NCBI GenBank assembly: GCA_028023455.1
Contig: JAQFVV010000031.1
Location: forward strand, 10,408,093-10,472,092
DNA from: Epiperipatus broadwayi
Taxonomy: Eukaryota; Onychophora; Udeonychophora; Euonychophora; Peripatidae
DNA: 64,000 nucleotides
Reading direction: 5' to 3'
Part shown: positions 22,066 through 33,680 of the stretch, piece by piece
Layout: each line of letters starts with the position of its first letter
Numbering within the stretch: position 1 is the stretch's first letter
Position numbers and translations under genes: made by a program
Notes under the pieces: model-generated
What the model saw: the letters and a program-made list of their open reading frames with translations, nothing else
Told to the model about the DNA's origin: nothing
The model's database searches: none

Positions 22066-23205
22066 ATTTATTTTTGTCTATAATAATTATATACAGTATA
22101 TCTATTGAAAAAATATTTATCATTTACACAAGCTAAATCTAATTAAGTTATTTATTTAACGAATTATAAATTTCATTTACAATCAACATATTCCAGATAT
22201 GATTAAGGTATCAGAGTGATTTTGTTGTACTTCACCATATTTTATTTTATTTTATATTACAACTAGAGATGAAAATAATAAATAATGTAAATGGATTCAA
22301 TAAGAAAATTAATTTAACAAAGTGGAAGTATGACCTCTTTTATTTCAATAATGTGTAAAAGATTATTTTAGTAACAACATACATCTGTATCATAATTATA
22401 ATAATTACTTTATTATTAATAACAATTATACAAAAACAAAACAAAATATTAGCGAATAATAAATGAACTTCTCTTTAAATAATCTAACACTTGGATATGA
22501 TTATGTGTATGGTCAATAAAGTATTGCAAAGACAAAACACTATTGGAGAGGGCTGTTTACTATTCATTCAATGCCTACCAGTTAATTACAGGTGGATAGG
22601 AATGTTTTAAGATGTACTTAATTTTTGTTCCTAGTGGCAATTAGTCCGCTTGCAACCTCACTTTTAAGATTGGTCTAGTTTTTTAATCATATGAAAACTG
22701 TTTACCTAGTAGTCATACCAATGCTATACAAGTACTTAACTTTATAAAATCTGGTCATTGTATTTTTTTAGTCGCATGACTGGCTATGTTGTCTAGTTTA
22801 TATGTTTAAAGTTTCAATATTTAGTTAGGAGCAAACTTCAACTAAGAAATAAAGTTTAGAATCTTTAATATCACAAGAGTGCTTTGCTGCATAATATAGC
22901 AACTATTAAATTATATATAATCTTTACTAGGGTCAATGAATATAAATATTCCCTGGTATTAATGATCTATTCAAGACATTTCATAATCGAATAATGTCAG
23001 GCTGAAAATAAGGACAAATAAAACATAAAGTAAGTTAAATAATGGATGATTGGGGTTTATAAATTAATTTAACTTAATGTAACCTATTTCCAATACAAAA
23101 TATAACAACAAACATTACATTTATTCCAAATCTCACTAATAATATAAGGTCATTACTTGTACCTTCTTATATACCAGCATTCAATTGAGAATTTTATTAA
23201 TATTA
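22066..23205. other. AT-rich intergenic DNA
   Basis: No supported gene or repeat family seen. Confidence 0.5.
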
Positions 23206-24159
23206 TACACCTGGGTCTTGTTTTAGGTGATAGATAGGTCCCTCAGAAAACACGCGCAAACAAAATCGCACAAAAGTAGACGTAACTTACCTTGAAAAAG
23301 GGGGGATATGGACTGAGATTTTTCAAAAATCGCATAAAAGCAAAGCACCAACGTAAAATTACTTTAAAATTCATGCAAAAAAAAAAGGAAATAAAATATG
23401 ACTAATAAAAAATTTCAAATTTTAAAAAAATTGATACAAGACAAACTTTTTTTAACTATAATATTTAATTTTATTCAAAACTATATATTTTTATGCATAA
23501 TTTACAGTAATTTACATTTTTTTATACACATTTTAATTATTATCACGATTTGCCAATAAACGGGTTCGTTTGCAAACTCGTAAAAAAATCCAATTCTTCA
23601 CATGAGAAAATACAACTAGCGCCAAAATCACTCTCATGTTGTTAATGGTTTTCTGGTGACAACATAATTAGTAATTAATCTAACAACTAAAAATTAAATT
23701 CTTATTTTGTCTTTAATTTTTTAATTTTCAATTTTAATTGTGCTCACTGCTATTACTGATTAAAAATAAACTTGCGGACACTAAATGATTAATAATTGAT
23801 TACGTTCTTTTTTAAAAAGTAAAAACAGAATGTGATTTAAAATGCAAAATTAACACACACAATGTTTGAAAAAATTTACATTATAATCTTGTAAAATTTA
23901 ATGTGTGTATACATAAAATGTGGAAATCATGATTTTAATTTCATTATTGCATAAAATCTTACTATTATAAAGCACTGAAAATATTGAAATTACTAAGATG
24001 AAAGTCAAATTCCAATAATGTGCTATTACTTTCAATATACATGAAATTTATTATTTAAAATAATAGCGCATTATCAGAGTTCGACTTCCAGTAAAACATG
24101 GAATCGCGTAACTTCAAAATTGTGTTAAATAAGTCCGTGTAAAAAGAGACCTAGGTGTA
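23206..24159. mobile_element. Candidate TIR element of about 950 bp, non-coding
   Basis: Ends TACACCTGGGTCT (23206-23218) and AGACCTAGGTGTA (24147-24159) are inverted repeats with one mismatch, beginning and ending in TA. Subterminal CpG-containing motifs (CGCACAAAAG, CGCATAAAAGC, CGCGTAAC) occur at both ends and are rare elsewhere. An imperfect hairpin lies at 24000-24092. No transposase frame, so at most a non-autonomous element. Superfamily not assigned. Confidence 0.55.
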
Positions 24160-24784
24160 ATTATAACAATAATAACTTTCATAAGTTAAAGAATAAAATT
24201 CAGTTGACAATCATTTTAAGCAAGTAATCCTCAAATTCCATGAACTATTAAAAGCATTTCACTGTTGAAGCAGCAGCCAAAAATTATTGAAGTTTTACTG
24301 GCAATAATTTTAATAATATACACTTAACATTAAATCAACATGATGGAATATTCCATTTGGAAAGTAAGATTTAAAGCAAAGATTCATAGAATGATTTTTT
24401 CAAATATTTGCAGTAATTTGCAATTAATACTCCTATTCTGGCTTGTATGGTTGCAACAAGTAATCTATATCTAGAAAATTTTAATTTAACACTTTATAAT
24501 GTCTTTGTCATATTTCATGAATATAGCACCAATAATTATAAATCACTTATCCTTGGGCTGACATTAGATCTGTAGTTTTGCATAAAATGAGCAGGTTAAT
24601 TGTTTCAGAAACAATAAGGGAATAATATATTAATGATTGCATTTTATCATATACATTAAATGCAATGATTTGATAATTAATTTAAGAGAATAGAATTTAT
24701 TCCAGTTATAGTTCAGGTCATCATATTAATTTATGACACCTAATATAAAACAAATAATGCATTGACTCAAATTACTTTCATCAA

Positions 24785-25695
24785 TCTTTATTAACCCTCT
24801 TGTACTCTGACAGATTTCTTTGTTCTCACTAGGTTTAAGCTTTCAACTTTCACTTTAATATTAAACCATTATTATTTATCAGAATATAATAAATTTGACA
24901 ACCTTCAATAAATATTTTTGTTTAGAAATTAAATAAATTTTTAAAAATCACATTTGATTTCCAGTATTATTTTAAAAAATATATTTAAGTAAAAACAAAA
25001 TGCTGTCACATCATCAAATTTCAGATCAAGCTGATTCAATTTGCAAAATGAATAAAACCTTTGTTTCATGTTTGATTTAAAAATCTGAATGATTTTTTAA
25101 CAACTACTAAATCTATCAATTTATGCTTTAAAAGTTTAGAATTTTTTCATAATTTTCATGTTATTGCTGAAAATTATAACAATCTTTTGATTAACCTCAT
25201 TTCTAGAAAGCTGTGTTTTACTGCTACTGTTATCTCTATAGTAACAATATTCAGAAGAGAAGATTTTTATATTTAAAAATAAAACATTTCTGTAAAAAAT
25301 AAATATGTAATAATATTTATTTTGATTTTTAATAATTATTACACAATTATGATGCAAATATAATCATAAACTTTCCAAAAAATCAAGTTTTTAGGCCATC
25401 ATAATATTTTCTCAATGATCATAATATTTCCATGAAATACCCTCAGCAAAGTTCATGATCACAGAATAAACAATGTCTGCTCATCAATCCAGAGTTTCAA
25501 TTCATTTGTAATACCAATTATTCAATTTTCCTGCCATCTTTTGATTTTTTTATATAACTAAAATATTAGAAAATAAATATATGTAGATTTTAAAGCCATA
25601 AAAAAGTTTCACAAAATTTTCACTAGGGAAAATGACAAATTTAATTGCTAGAAATCTTCCATGCTGCTTGAGCATAAGGATAAATTAAAAGATTA
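24785..25695 (+). repeat. Repeat family F, copy 1
   Basis: Begins TTAACCCTCTTG and aligns over about 900 bases with 32776-33680, sharing AGATTTCTTTGTTCTCACTAG, CTATCAATTTATGCTTTAAAAG and AAACTTTCCAAAAAATCAAG. Non-coding. The TTAACCC start suggests a TTAA-targeting (piggyBac-like) non-autonomous DNA element, which is an inference only. Confidence 0.7.
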
Positions 25696-26995
25696 ATATT
25701 TTAAACTGATTTCATATATAAATAATTATATGTTGAATGTTAATCCATAAATTTGTACAATGTCTCTAACATTCAATAAATCCATAGGTAGAGGCAATCA
25801 ATATTATTTCAAGAAATCTATTCCAAGTTCAAAGAAGAGGAAAATGATTTTTTAAATATTTTATATGTAGATCATTCCATAAGCGATTTTATAAACTCCA
25901 TTATTGACATAAAATAATCAACTTTAATTTCTGTTTAAATAGTATTTGATGATAATTCTTATTGTTGTTGTAATTTATTCATTTAGACTGATGGGAAGAT
26001 GCATTTGGCCAGCTAGGCAAAATGCCTAGTAAGTCCCTCTACTCTTTCATATTGAATAAAATGAACATGATGGCTACTTTTAAAATTTAATTAGTTATGG
26101 TCCTTGATGTAATTTAAAAAAGACTGCTTAAATGTTGACAGGGATGGATATTTATAGTTTCTTATCATGTGGTCTGTGATATTATCCAATACAATTCAAA
26201 ATTCTTTGCTTTTCAAAATTTTATGTTTAAAATTTGTTCCATTGCTATGGTGATAATCGATAACAGGTGACTTAAGCATCTGGGGATTTCCAAAAGCATG
26301 AATTTTGAGACATCATTTTAAAAATAAATTTAAATATTAAAAATTTAATGTTACACCTTAATTTAAATCATTGTACAAATAAAATATACGATTATTTATT
26401 TTATATATAAACAATTTATAACATCAGAATATTATACAATAATAATTAATTTGATTATATTTTGAAGTTCTCAAAATTTTATTTATAAATTTATCTAATA
26501 ATTAACCTATTAATTGACTTTTGATAATCATTTAAACAAATTCCATTTAATCATTTTATATTGGCAACTTTATAAATTAACTATATATTTTATCATAGAA
26601 AAATTTATGCATGCACACATATACTTTCAAAAATGTTACACTTTATTGTTCTAGTTAAGTGTAATATTGGTTGTTCAATTCTCATAATATAACTATTAAA
26701 TTAATACTTCAACTTTTTAAAAAAGGAAAAAAAATAATATATGTATTTTTGCTCCACATTGATTAATAAAATTTGTTCTGAAGATATTTTGTATAACTTT
26801 CTACTGTTATTCAAATCTCCTGCTATTTTACCAATAATAGTGATTGATTTACTTAATTTAACATAAAAAGAAAGCCAACAAAATTTTTCGCAGATTATAG
26901 CTATGTTTATTAATTCCCCTAATAAATATAAGGTTACAATATATATATATAATGTCATATGATATTACAATATATATATATAATGTCATGTGATA
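25696..26995. other. AT-rich intergenic DNA
   Basis: A short direct repeat of ACAATATATATATATAATGTCAT at 26936-26990 lies at the edge of the next element. Otherwise nothing recognised. Confidence 0.5.
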
Positions 26996-27011
26996 TTTAC
27001 CAAATCTATTT

Positions 27012-28100
27012 TAACCCTACCGTATTTTAGCTATTTCTGATGTTTTTCTTTGTCTCACATGTCAATGTAAAATATATTATAAAATGATTATTACTTATCA
27101 GAAAGTAAGAAATTTAACTTCATTTGATAGATATTCTTGTTTACTACTGAAATAAATTTTAAATGTTTACATTTTTTCATGTAAATATTAACAAAATAAG
27201 AATGTAACCAAAACAAAGACTTTATATGTCATCATTTTTAGAAAAATTATTTTCAGTTTATGTCAACATAAAATATATGATAAAATAATTATTACTTATC
27301 AGAAATTAACAAATTTGACTTCCTTTGATAGACATTCTTGTTTACTATTGAAATAAATTTTAAATGTTCACATTTTGTTTCTGTAAATATTAAAAAAATT
27401 AGACTGTAATCAAAACAAAAAAACTTTATACATCATTGTTTCTAGAAAGATTATTTTCAGTTTATAAAATCAATGAAATCTTCTTTGTTTCTGAATATTT
27501 TTAAAAACATGTATGGACAATTATTTATTTCTCTAATATCTAACAAATTATGTTTTAAAAATTTAACTTTTTTAAATATTTATTGCAAAATTGTGATTAT
27601 TTTCTTCCTCATAAATATAAGTAGATTCTTTACATCATAGCAAGTCTCCAAATTTGTTTCAGGCCATATTTATGTTAGCTGCTAATATAATGTTATATTT
27701 TTGAAAATAAAGTATTTCAAGTCAAAATAAGTCATTAATAATTTATATTTGTTGATATCTAATATACTGTAAATTATTTTTTAAAAAAATCTAAAACCAT
27801 AAAAAATTTGCAAATAAACATGTTTTTGTGTGATTGGAAATTTCAATGTCATAAAATGCCAAACATTTTACAGCCTTTGACAACATCTAATGGCTGATCA
27901 TGTCAAGGTGGGACTTATATCTATTGTTAGAGTGAGAATTTGGAATTTCATGGTATTTTGCAGAAAGTTCAGACTAAAAATTTATTACAATAAAATATAC
28001 CATTTTACATGCAATTTCATGTATAATACTTATAAAAAAATTCACCAGGGGGCAAATTGGCCAAAAGACATTTTTCTGTTGTTTGAAGTATAAGTGGGTT
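27012..28100 (+). repeat. Repeat family F, copy 2, with internal tandem duplication
   Basis: Starts TTAACCCTACC and ends GTGGGTTAA, so both ends are TTAA followed by CCC in inverted sense. Within it, 27060-27240 and 27255-27440 are tandem copies (AAATATAT..AAAATAATTATTACTTATCAG and GATAGACATTCTTGTTTACT). The 67-codon frames at 27890-28177 have no recognisable domain. Confidence 0.6.
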
Positions 28101-28715
28101 AAATAATAAATGAACTGGCCTCTAGCTCCCATGTTCAATAACTTTTTACAGTAAGAAAATATATCACTTCTTACCATATTTTAGATCTTTTTATTTACAG
28201 TTAAAACAACAACAATCATACAGCAAATTTAATAAATCAGTCTATATATTTTAATGTAAATTGATATTTAAGTAAATGATATTAAGTTAACAGAATGGAA
28301 ATATTTCAGTCACTTCTAAAACTCTATAATAAATAAAAAAGTTATATATGTAATGATAAATAATATTTTATTATTTAATAAATATAATGTCATGTGAAAT
28401 TTACCAAGTCTATTTTTAAAATATTATTATCATTATATACATAACGTGTTTATTTATTATAGAATTTTAGAAGTGAGTGAAATATCTCTACTCTATAAGC
28501 TTAATAGCAGATGCATAAAAGACAATTTACATTAAAATATGTAGGTTGTTTTTAAAGTTTGCCCTCTAGTTGTTATTGTTCTGGATAACTCTAAATAAAA
28601 TCTAAGCAGTCTATCTTCTTATCGTAAAAAGTTATTGAACATGGCAGCTAGAGGGCAGTTCAATTGTTATATAAAATATCCTTGCTAAATTTCACATGAC
28701 ACTATATTTATTTAA
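28100..28715. repeat. Foldback repeat of about 600 bp
   Basis: GAACTGGCCTCTAGCTCCCA and TTCAATAACTTTTTACAGTAAG at 28111-28157 return inverted at 28612-28665. CACTTCTAAAACTCTATAATAAATAAA (28310) returns near 28455-28480. The centre is near 28385. The outer end TAAATATAATGTCATGTGAAATTTA is repeated at 28379-28405 and 28683-28712. Confidence 0.75.
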
Positions 28716-28734
28716 TATTAAAATATTATTTATA

Positions 28735-28880
28735 TATATATATAACCATTAGAAACCACTCAACACTTAGACAATCCCAATATAGATAACAATCAAGAAG
28801 TTCAAATTGTTGTCAAGGCAACCTCCTTTTAGCAATAGAGGTGGAACAGAATAAAAATATTTGGGGCCATGCTGTATCCT
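28735..28880 (+). repeat. Repeat family E, copy 1
   Basis: ATTAGAAACCACTCAACAC, then AATATAGATAACAATCAA and GTTGTCAAGGCAACCTCC. Related sequence is at 37645-37760 and, inverted, at 62075-62215. Each copy abuts a TA run. Confidence 0.65.
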
Positions 28881-29247
28881 GAGTCCATAGCCCAATTACT
28901 GATGCCATTTATAACAGAATAAAAATAAACTAAAGAAGAACAATTCTAATTTAATACTGCATAATTCTAGGGTCATTTGTAACAGAATGAAAATAATAAA
29001 CTAAACTAAAATGAACATAAATCAATGAATAATAATCTAATAATTAAGTTAATAACACAATAATATATTTTAAACCACTAAACATCAAATGATCACCATC
29101 TCTTATACTAGCACATAATTGTTATTAAACAAGGCAAAACTCTCCATACAGCAATGCCACCCTGTGCTGACCAGAGTAATCAATGGATGCCAGAAGGCTT
29201 GCGCATAAAATCCCTATCTAGTGCCTACTCATCCAATATCGCCAAAC

Positions 29248-29292
29248 TAGTTTCTGGCTTGTGGCCTTTGTCAGAGAGGAGCCTTGGATCTG
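29248..29292 (-). ncRNA. FB-1 hammerhead, left arm, decayed
   Basis: Core CTGACAA, stem II GGCC/AGCC-like, GAAA, ACTAGT stem III. The G at core position 8 is A. Confidence 0.5.
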
Positions 29293-29625
29293 AGAGAACT
29301 GCACCTACATCTTAGGATCTAATGCAACCCTCCAGCAGCCACCTTTTATCTCTACTTAACTACAAAACTATGAGAATGAAATGGAAAACACAATATTTTC
29401 AATCTAAGCTCAATAGCTTATATAGTCATATTATAGCTTATATAATTATATAGTTATGTAGTCTCATAACCATATGACTATATAAGCTATTGAACTTAGA
29501 TTGAAAATATTATTGTGATTTCAATTTCATTCTCATAGTTTTGTAGTTAAGTAAAGATAAAAGGTGGCTGCTGGATGGTTGTATTAGATCCTAAGATCTA
29601 GGTCCCATGCTCTCAGATCCAAGAC

Positions 29626-29667
29626 TCCTCACTGATGAAGGCCACAGGCCAGAAACTGGTATGGGGA
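29626..29667 (+). ncRNA. FB-1 hammerhead, right arm, canonical
   Basis: Stem I TCCTCA (29626-29631) pairs with TGGGGA (29662-29667) with one wobble. Core CTGATGA (29632-29638), stem II GGCC/GGCC with an A-A at its base, GAAA (29652-29655), stem III ACTGGT and A at the cleavage position. All invariant core bases are present. Confidence 0.8.
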
Positions 29668-29789
29668 TATTGGATGAGTAAGCACTAAATAGGGATTTTA
29701 TGTACAAGCCTTCTGACATTCATTAATTACTCTGGTCGGCACAGGGTGTCACTACTGTATGGAGAGTTTTGCCTTGTTTGATAATATTT

Positions 29790-30400
29790 TTGTTATAACT
29801 TTATAAATTTTAATAGTATTTAGAACTGATAGAAAACAAATCAAGTATTACTTCAAACTATCCTAAAATATAAGCATTATTTGCTATAAATTAAAGATAA
29901 AGCAAGAAAATTAAATATCACTGTTTTATAAAGAACAGTATATGCCTATAATATAGATTCCATTATAATAGAATGAAAATAATGGCAAAGAATTACACAG
30001 ATAAACTTTAATATTCCATATGAATCAACCCACTGCTTATAATAATACAAACTTGTATCAAAAGTCAAACACTATTTCTATTTCTATTTAAATAAAATGA
30101 TTCATAGATTGATGAAATAATAATCTTAATATACCCTACAAGTTTATAATATCATTGATATCCAACAAAATATATAACTTAATAATTGATTTTTAATTAC
30201 ATCTAAATAAAATAAAAGTATTGATAACTCAATTTTCCCATTACTAATACTAATATAAACTAAGTCAATTATAATAAGATTAAATACTTAATAATATTAC
30301 AAAATCAATTAACTTAACATATATTTCCATTTTTACCAACTTAATATATTTAAATAAGCATTTATTTTATAGCACTATGTTTTTATAAATTGTAATACAT
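29790..30400. other. AT-rich intergenic DNA
   Basis: No supported feature. Confidence 0.5.
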
Positions 30401-30401
30401 T

Positions 30402-30605
30402 AAAGATCACCCTTTTCAAGCTATTGTGCATGTGCTTTTTATGAGTGTTAATAATAAATGAATACTTTCATTCCCAACCCAAGATATAGTATTTATGAAA
30501 AAATAAAATAGCACTATATCTTGTGTTGGGAATGAAAGTATTCATTTATTATTAACACTTGTAAAAATGTGTATGCACAATAGCTTGAAAAGGCTGATCC
30601 TTAAT
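30402..30605. repeat. Foldback MITE-like repeat of 200 bp, TTAA ends
   Basis: Arms of about 90 bases: CCTTTTCAAGCTATTGTGCA with its inverse at 30570-30590, and AATGAATACTTTCATTCCCAAC with its inverse at 30522-30550. Both ends are TTAA (30402, 30600). No coding. Confidence 0.8.
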
Positions 30606-30872
30606 ATATTATAAAATAAAATCATTCTATTAAATAACCTTAACATTTTTAATATTCAATCATAACAATATATAAAATAAAGGATAGATTCTTATTTAAT
30701 GTTTATTCTAACAATTGACAAATCACATCTAATTACTCTTCAGTTTATAAAATCTAACTTATTAAAACTAGTTTATAACTGTCAAAGCATATAAAAGATT
30801 GTTAAATTTATTATAGTTAAATATTAAAATTAAAATTTAATATTTAAACTAAATTTACAATTCACATTAATG

Positions 30873-32190
30873 AAGGTACGAATCAGTATGCTAGGCCAGC
30901 TGTTTAGTGGCATTGTTTCTCTGCTAAAAACACACAATTATATTGATCTGGGCCAGACTATTTTTAATTAAATTATTTTTACATTTTCTCCAACTTTTAT
31001 TAAAATATTTTTTTGCCCAATTTGTCCAACTTTTATTTTAAAATATTTTACATTTTCTCCACCTTTTTAAAAAAGATTTGGACATTTGATCAGACTTTTT
31101 TATTTATCTTTTGACATATTTTGACATTTGATATGACCTTTTTTTACCAATATTTTGACATTCCTGTAAATAATTTACGATACAAGAATTTGATTTAAAT
31201 ATTTGTACATTTTTGTTTTCAAAAGTGGCAAAATTAAAAACATCACATAATACAAATCAAGCCAAAACAAAAATTGCTATATAGTTGCCACTGTATTTGA
31301 AAAATATTTTTAAAAAAACCAAAGTTGAAAATGTCAAAAGTTTTGATCCTAGTTTAACTTTTTTTTTTTTGGGGGGGGGGAGATGGGGAGAAATAATTTG
31401 TCATCACTGAGACAAAAAGATAGAGACAAAAGTTTTTTTTTTTTAAAAAAAAGGTTAATAAAAATTGGTTTTAAAAAGAAAAGTTTTAGTATATCAATGG
31501 TATACCAATAAAGCTGAAACAAAAATCGCCATATAGCCAAACAATAAAAAAAAGAAAGTCGCCATATTTTTTTAAAATAAACAAAAAAAAAAGTTGAAAA
31601 AGTCAACAGTTTTGATCTTATTTTAATGTTTTTTGGGTGGAGGTTGGGTAGTTGACAAATAATTTGTCATCACTGATCAGACAGAGTTAATGATTTCCAA
31701 AACTATATGCAACCTCAGACATTTTATTTGTCTCATAATTTACATGGCTATTTATGTGAGTTTTGGGAAAAGGTGCTTGGCCATAAAATTTTGCAATTTT
31801 TCTCACCTTCCAAAATTTGTCAGAAAGCACAGTGATGGTCTTACAATTATTAGTATCAAATAGTGCATTGGGTATAGGGTAAGATCTTTAATTCAAATGC
31901 ATATTACAACAGTTATGGCCATTTGAATTCCCTCCATTCTCACATCATATGATAGCAATCTGTTAAGTGTGCATATTTGCATAGTGTCATGAAGCACATT
32001 AGTAGGTCATAATATTGGTGTGCAATGACATATATGCCTTCAGCAGCTAATATGAACAGTACTGTTTTATAGGCCATAAGTTTTTCTGCAAAAGCACAGA
32101 AATATTGGGCCATGTAAATGGCATATTTCTGTGTTTTTAGCAGAGAAACAACAACACCAGCTATCTGGCCTAGTGTACCAATTAGTACCA
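30873..32190. repeat. Inverted-repeat pair enclosing 1.1 kb
   Basis: Arms 30873-30957 and 32105-32190 share CTAGGCCAG, TTGTTTCTCTGCTAAAAACAC and GGGCCA. The interior includes a tandem duplication (about 31330-31680) with TTTTGATC, runs of G after T, and AATAATTTGTCATCACTGA. The minus frame 31940-32191 lies mostly in the right arm and is not a recognised protein. Confidence 0.65.
31325..31685 (+). repeat. Tandem duplication of about 260 bp
   Basis: GTCAAAAGTTTTGATCCTAG..GACAAATAATTTGTCATCACTGA occurs at 31336-31410 and 31601-31677. A T12-G11 switch is at about 31359-31381. Confidence 0.7.
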
Positions 32191-32775
32191 TGAACTTTAA
32201 ATATAATTAAAGAAAATTAGTCTAATTTGTAACAGAATAAAATATATTACTATTACTAGCTTTATACCAAATAAGATTGTGATCTTTATAGTTGTATACT
32301 AACTTAATGTTATTGACCTAAAATGAAATACATGAATATTTCATTTCAACTACCTTTATTCATTTTTTATAATTATCATATTTGCACCTTTATCAACCAT
32401 CAAATCAATTCATATATAATTTTTATTTTAGTATTTATTACTTGTTACTAACAAAATAATTACAATAAGCTTCCAATTACTTATTAACTATTTAAGAATG
32501 TCAAATCAATTAAGTTATTACTGTGTAAAATCTATACATAGTTGAATAATAAGCATTAAATTAAATACAAAGGAAATGATATGTAATTACACTTTCTCAT
32601 CTATCCGATGTTTTTGATTTCTAAATTATTTTTACAACAGCTTCTAATAAATTATGTAATATAATCAATTAGTGAATATTGTCTTATCCAAAATCTGATT
32701 AACTAATAAATTTATATTGAAAAATTGAATAACAACCAAGCAAGTTTATTACTTTAAATTAATTCAAAATTTATT
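32191..32775. other. AT-rich intergenic DNA
   Basis: No supported feature. Confidence 0.5.
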
Positions 32776-33680
32776 AACACTGCTGCACTCTGCTAATATT
32801 CTGTCAGATTTCTTTGTTCTCACTAGATTTAAGCTTCCAACTTTTATTTTAATATTAAAGCATTAATATTTATCAGAATACAATAAATTTGATCTCATTC
32901 AATAGATATTTTTGTTTAAAAATTAAGTAAAAATTAAAAAATCACATTTGATTTTCAGAATTATTTTAAAAATTAGATTTTAGTCAAAACAAAATGTTAT
33001 CATGTCATCAAATTTTAGGTAGGGCTGATTCAATTTGCAAAATAAATATAAAAAAAATTGTTTGATATTTGTTTTAAAAATCTGAATGAATTATTTTTAA
33101 TATTTATTAAATCTATCAATTTATGCTTTAAAAGTTTTAAATTTTTTTGTAATTTTTACAATATCACTAAATATTATAACAGTATGCTGAGTGACATCAT
33201 TTATAAATAGTTATATTTCCCATGACAGTAATCTTTATGGTAACAATATTCAGAAGTATATATTCTTTTATATTTAAAAATAAAACATTTCTGAAAAAAT
33301 AAATATGTAATAATATATATTTTGATTTCTAATAATTATTACAGTTACTATAAAAAAATAATCACAAACTTTCCAAAAAATCAAGTTTTTAGACCATCAT
33401 AATATTTTCACCAAGTAATCTCACAAAGTCTGAGGTCACAAATATATAGTGACTAGTCATCATGGTGTGGTTTCAGTTACTTTAAAATTCCCAATTATTC
33501 AATTTTTATGACATCTTTTGAATTTTTTTTGAAATTAAAATATTAAAAAATAAATATATATGAATTTTAAAGCAGTAAAAAAATATTGGCAACATTTCTC
33601 GGTAAAGGGAAAAACACAAATTAAATTTCTAGATTTCTCAGATGTGGGTCCATAGCTTGGACAAATTGTTCAGTTAACAA
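32776..33680 (+). repeat. Repeat family F, copy 3
   Basis: Collinear with 24785-25695, diverged by many substitutions and small indels. It ends near CAGTTAAC. No coding potential. Confidence 0.75.

Larger units (their letters stand above)
29071..29780. mobile_element. FB-1 foldback element, 0.7 kb
   Basis: Near-perfect palindrome centred at about 29450. The left arm starts AAACCACTAAACATCAAATG and the right arm stops about 60 bases short of that end, at GTTTTGCCTTGTTTG. Flanks TAATATATTTT and TAATATTTTT are a possible duplication. Each arm holds one hammerhead, intact in the right arm. The inner part, ACTATATAAGC, is TATA-like. No protein coding. Confidence 0.85.

Noticed and set aside
31940-32191. 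83-codon hydrophobic frame
   Set aside because: Begins inside an inverted-repeat arm and matches no family I know; not called as a gene.
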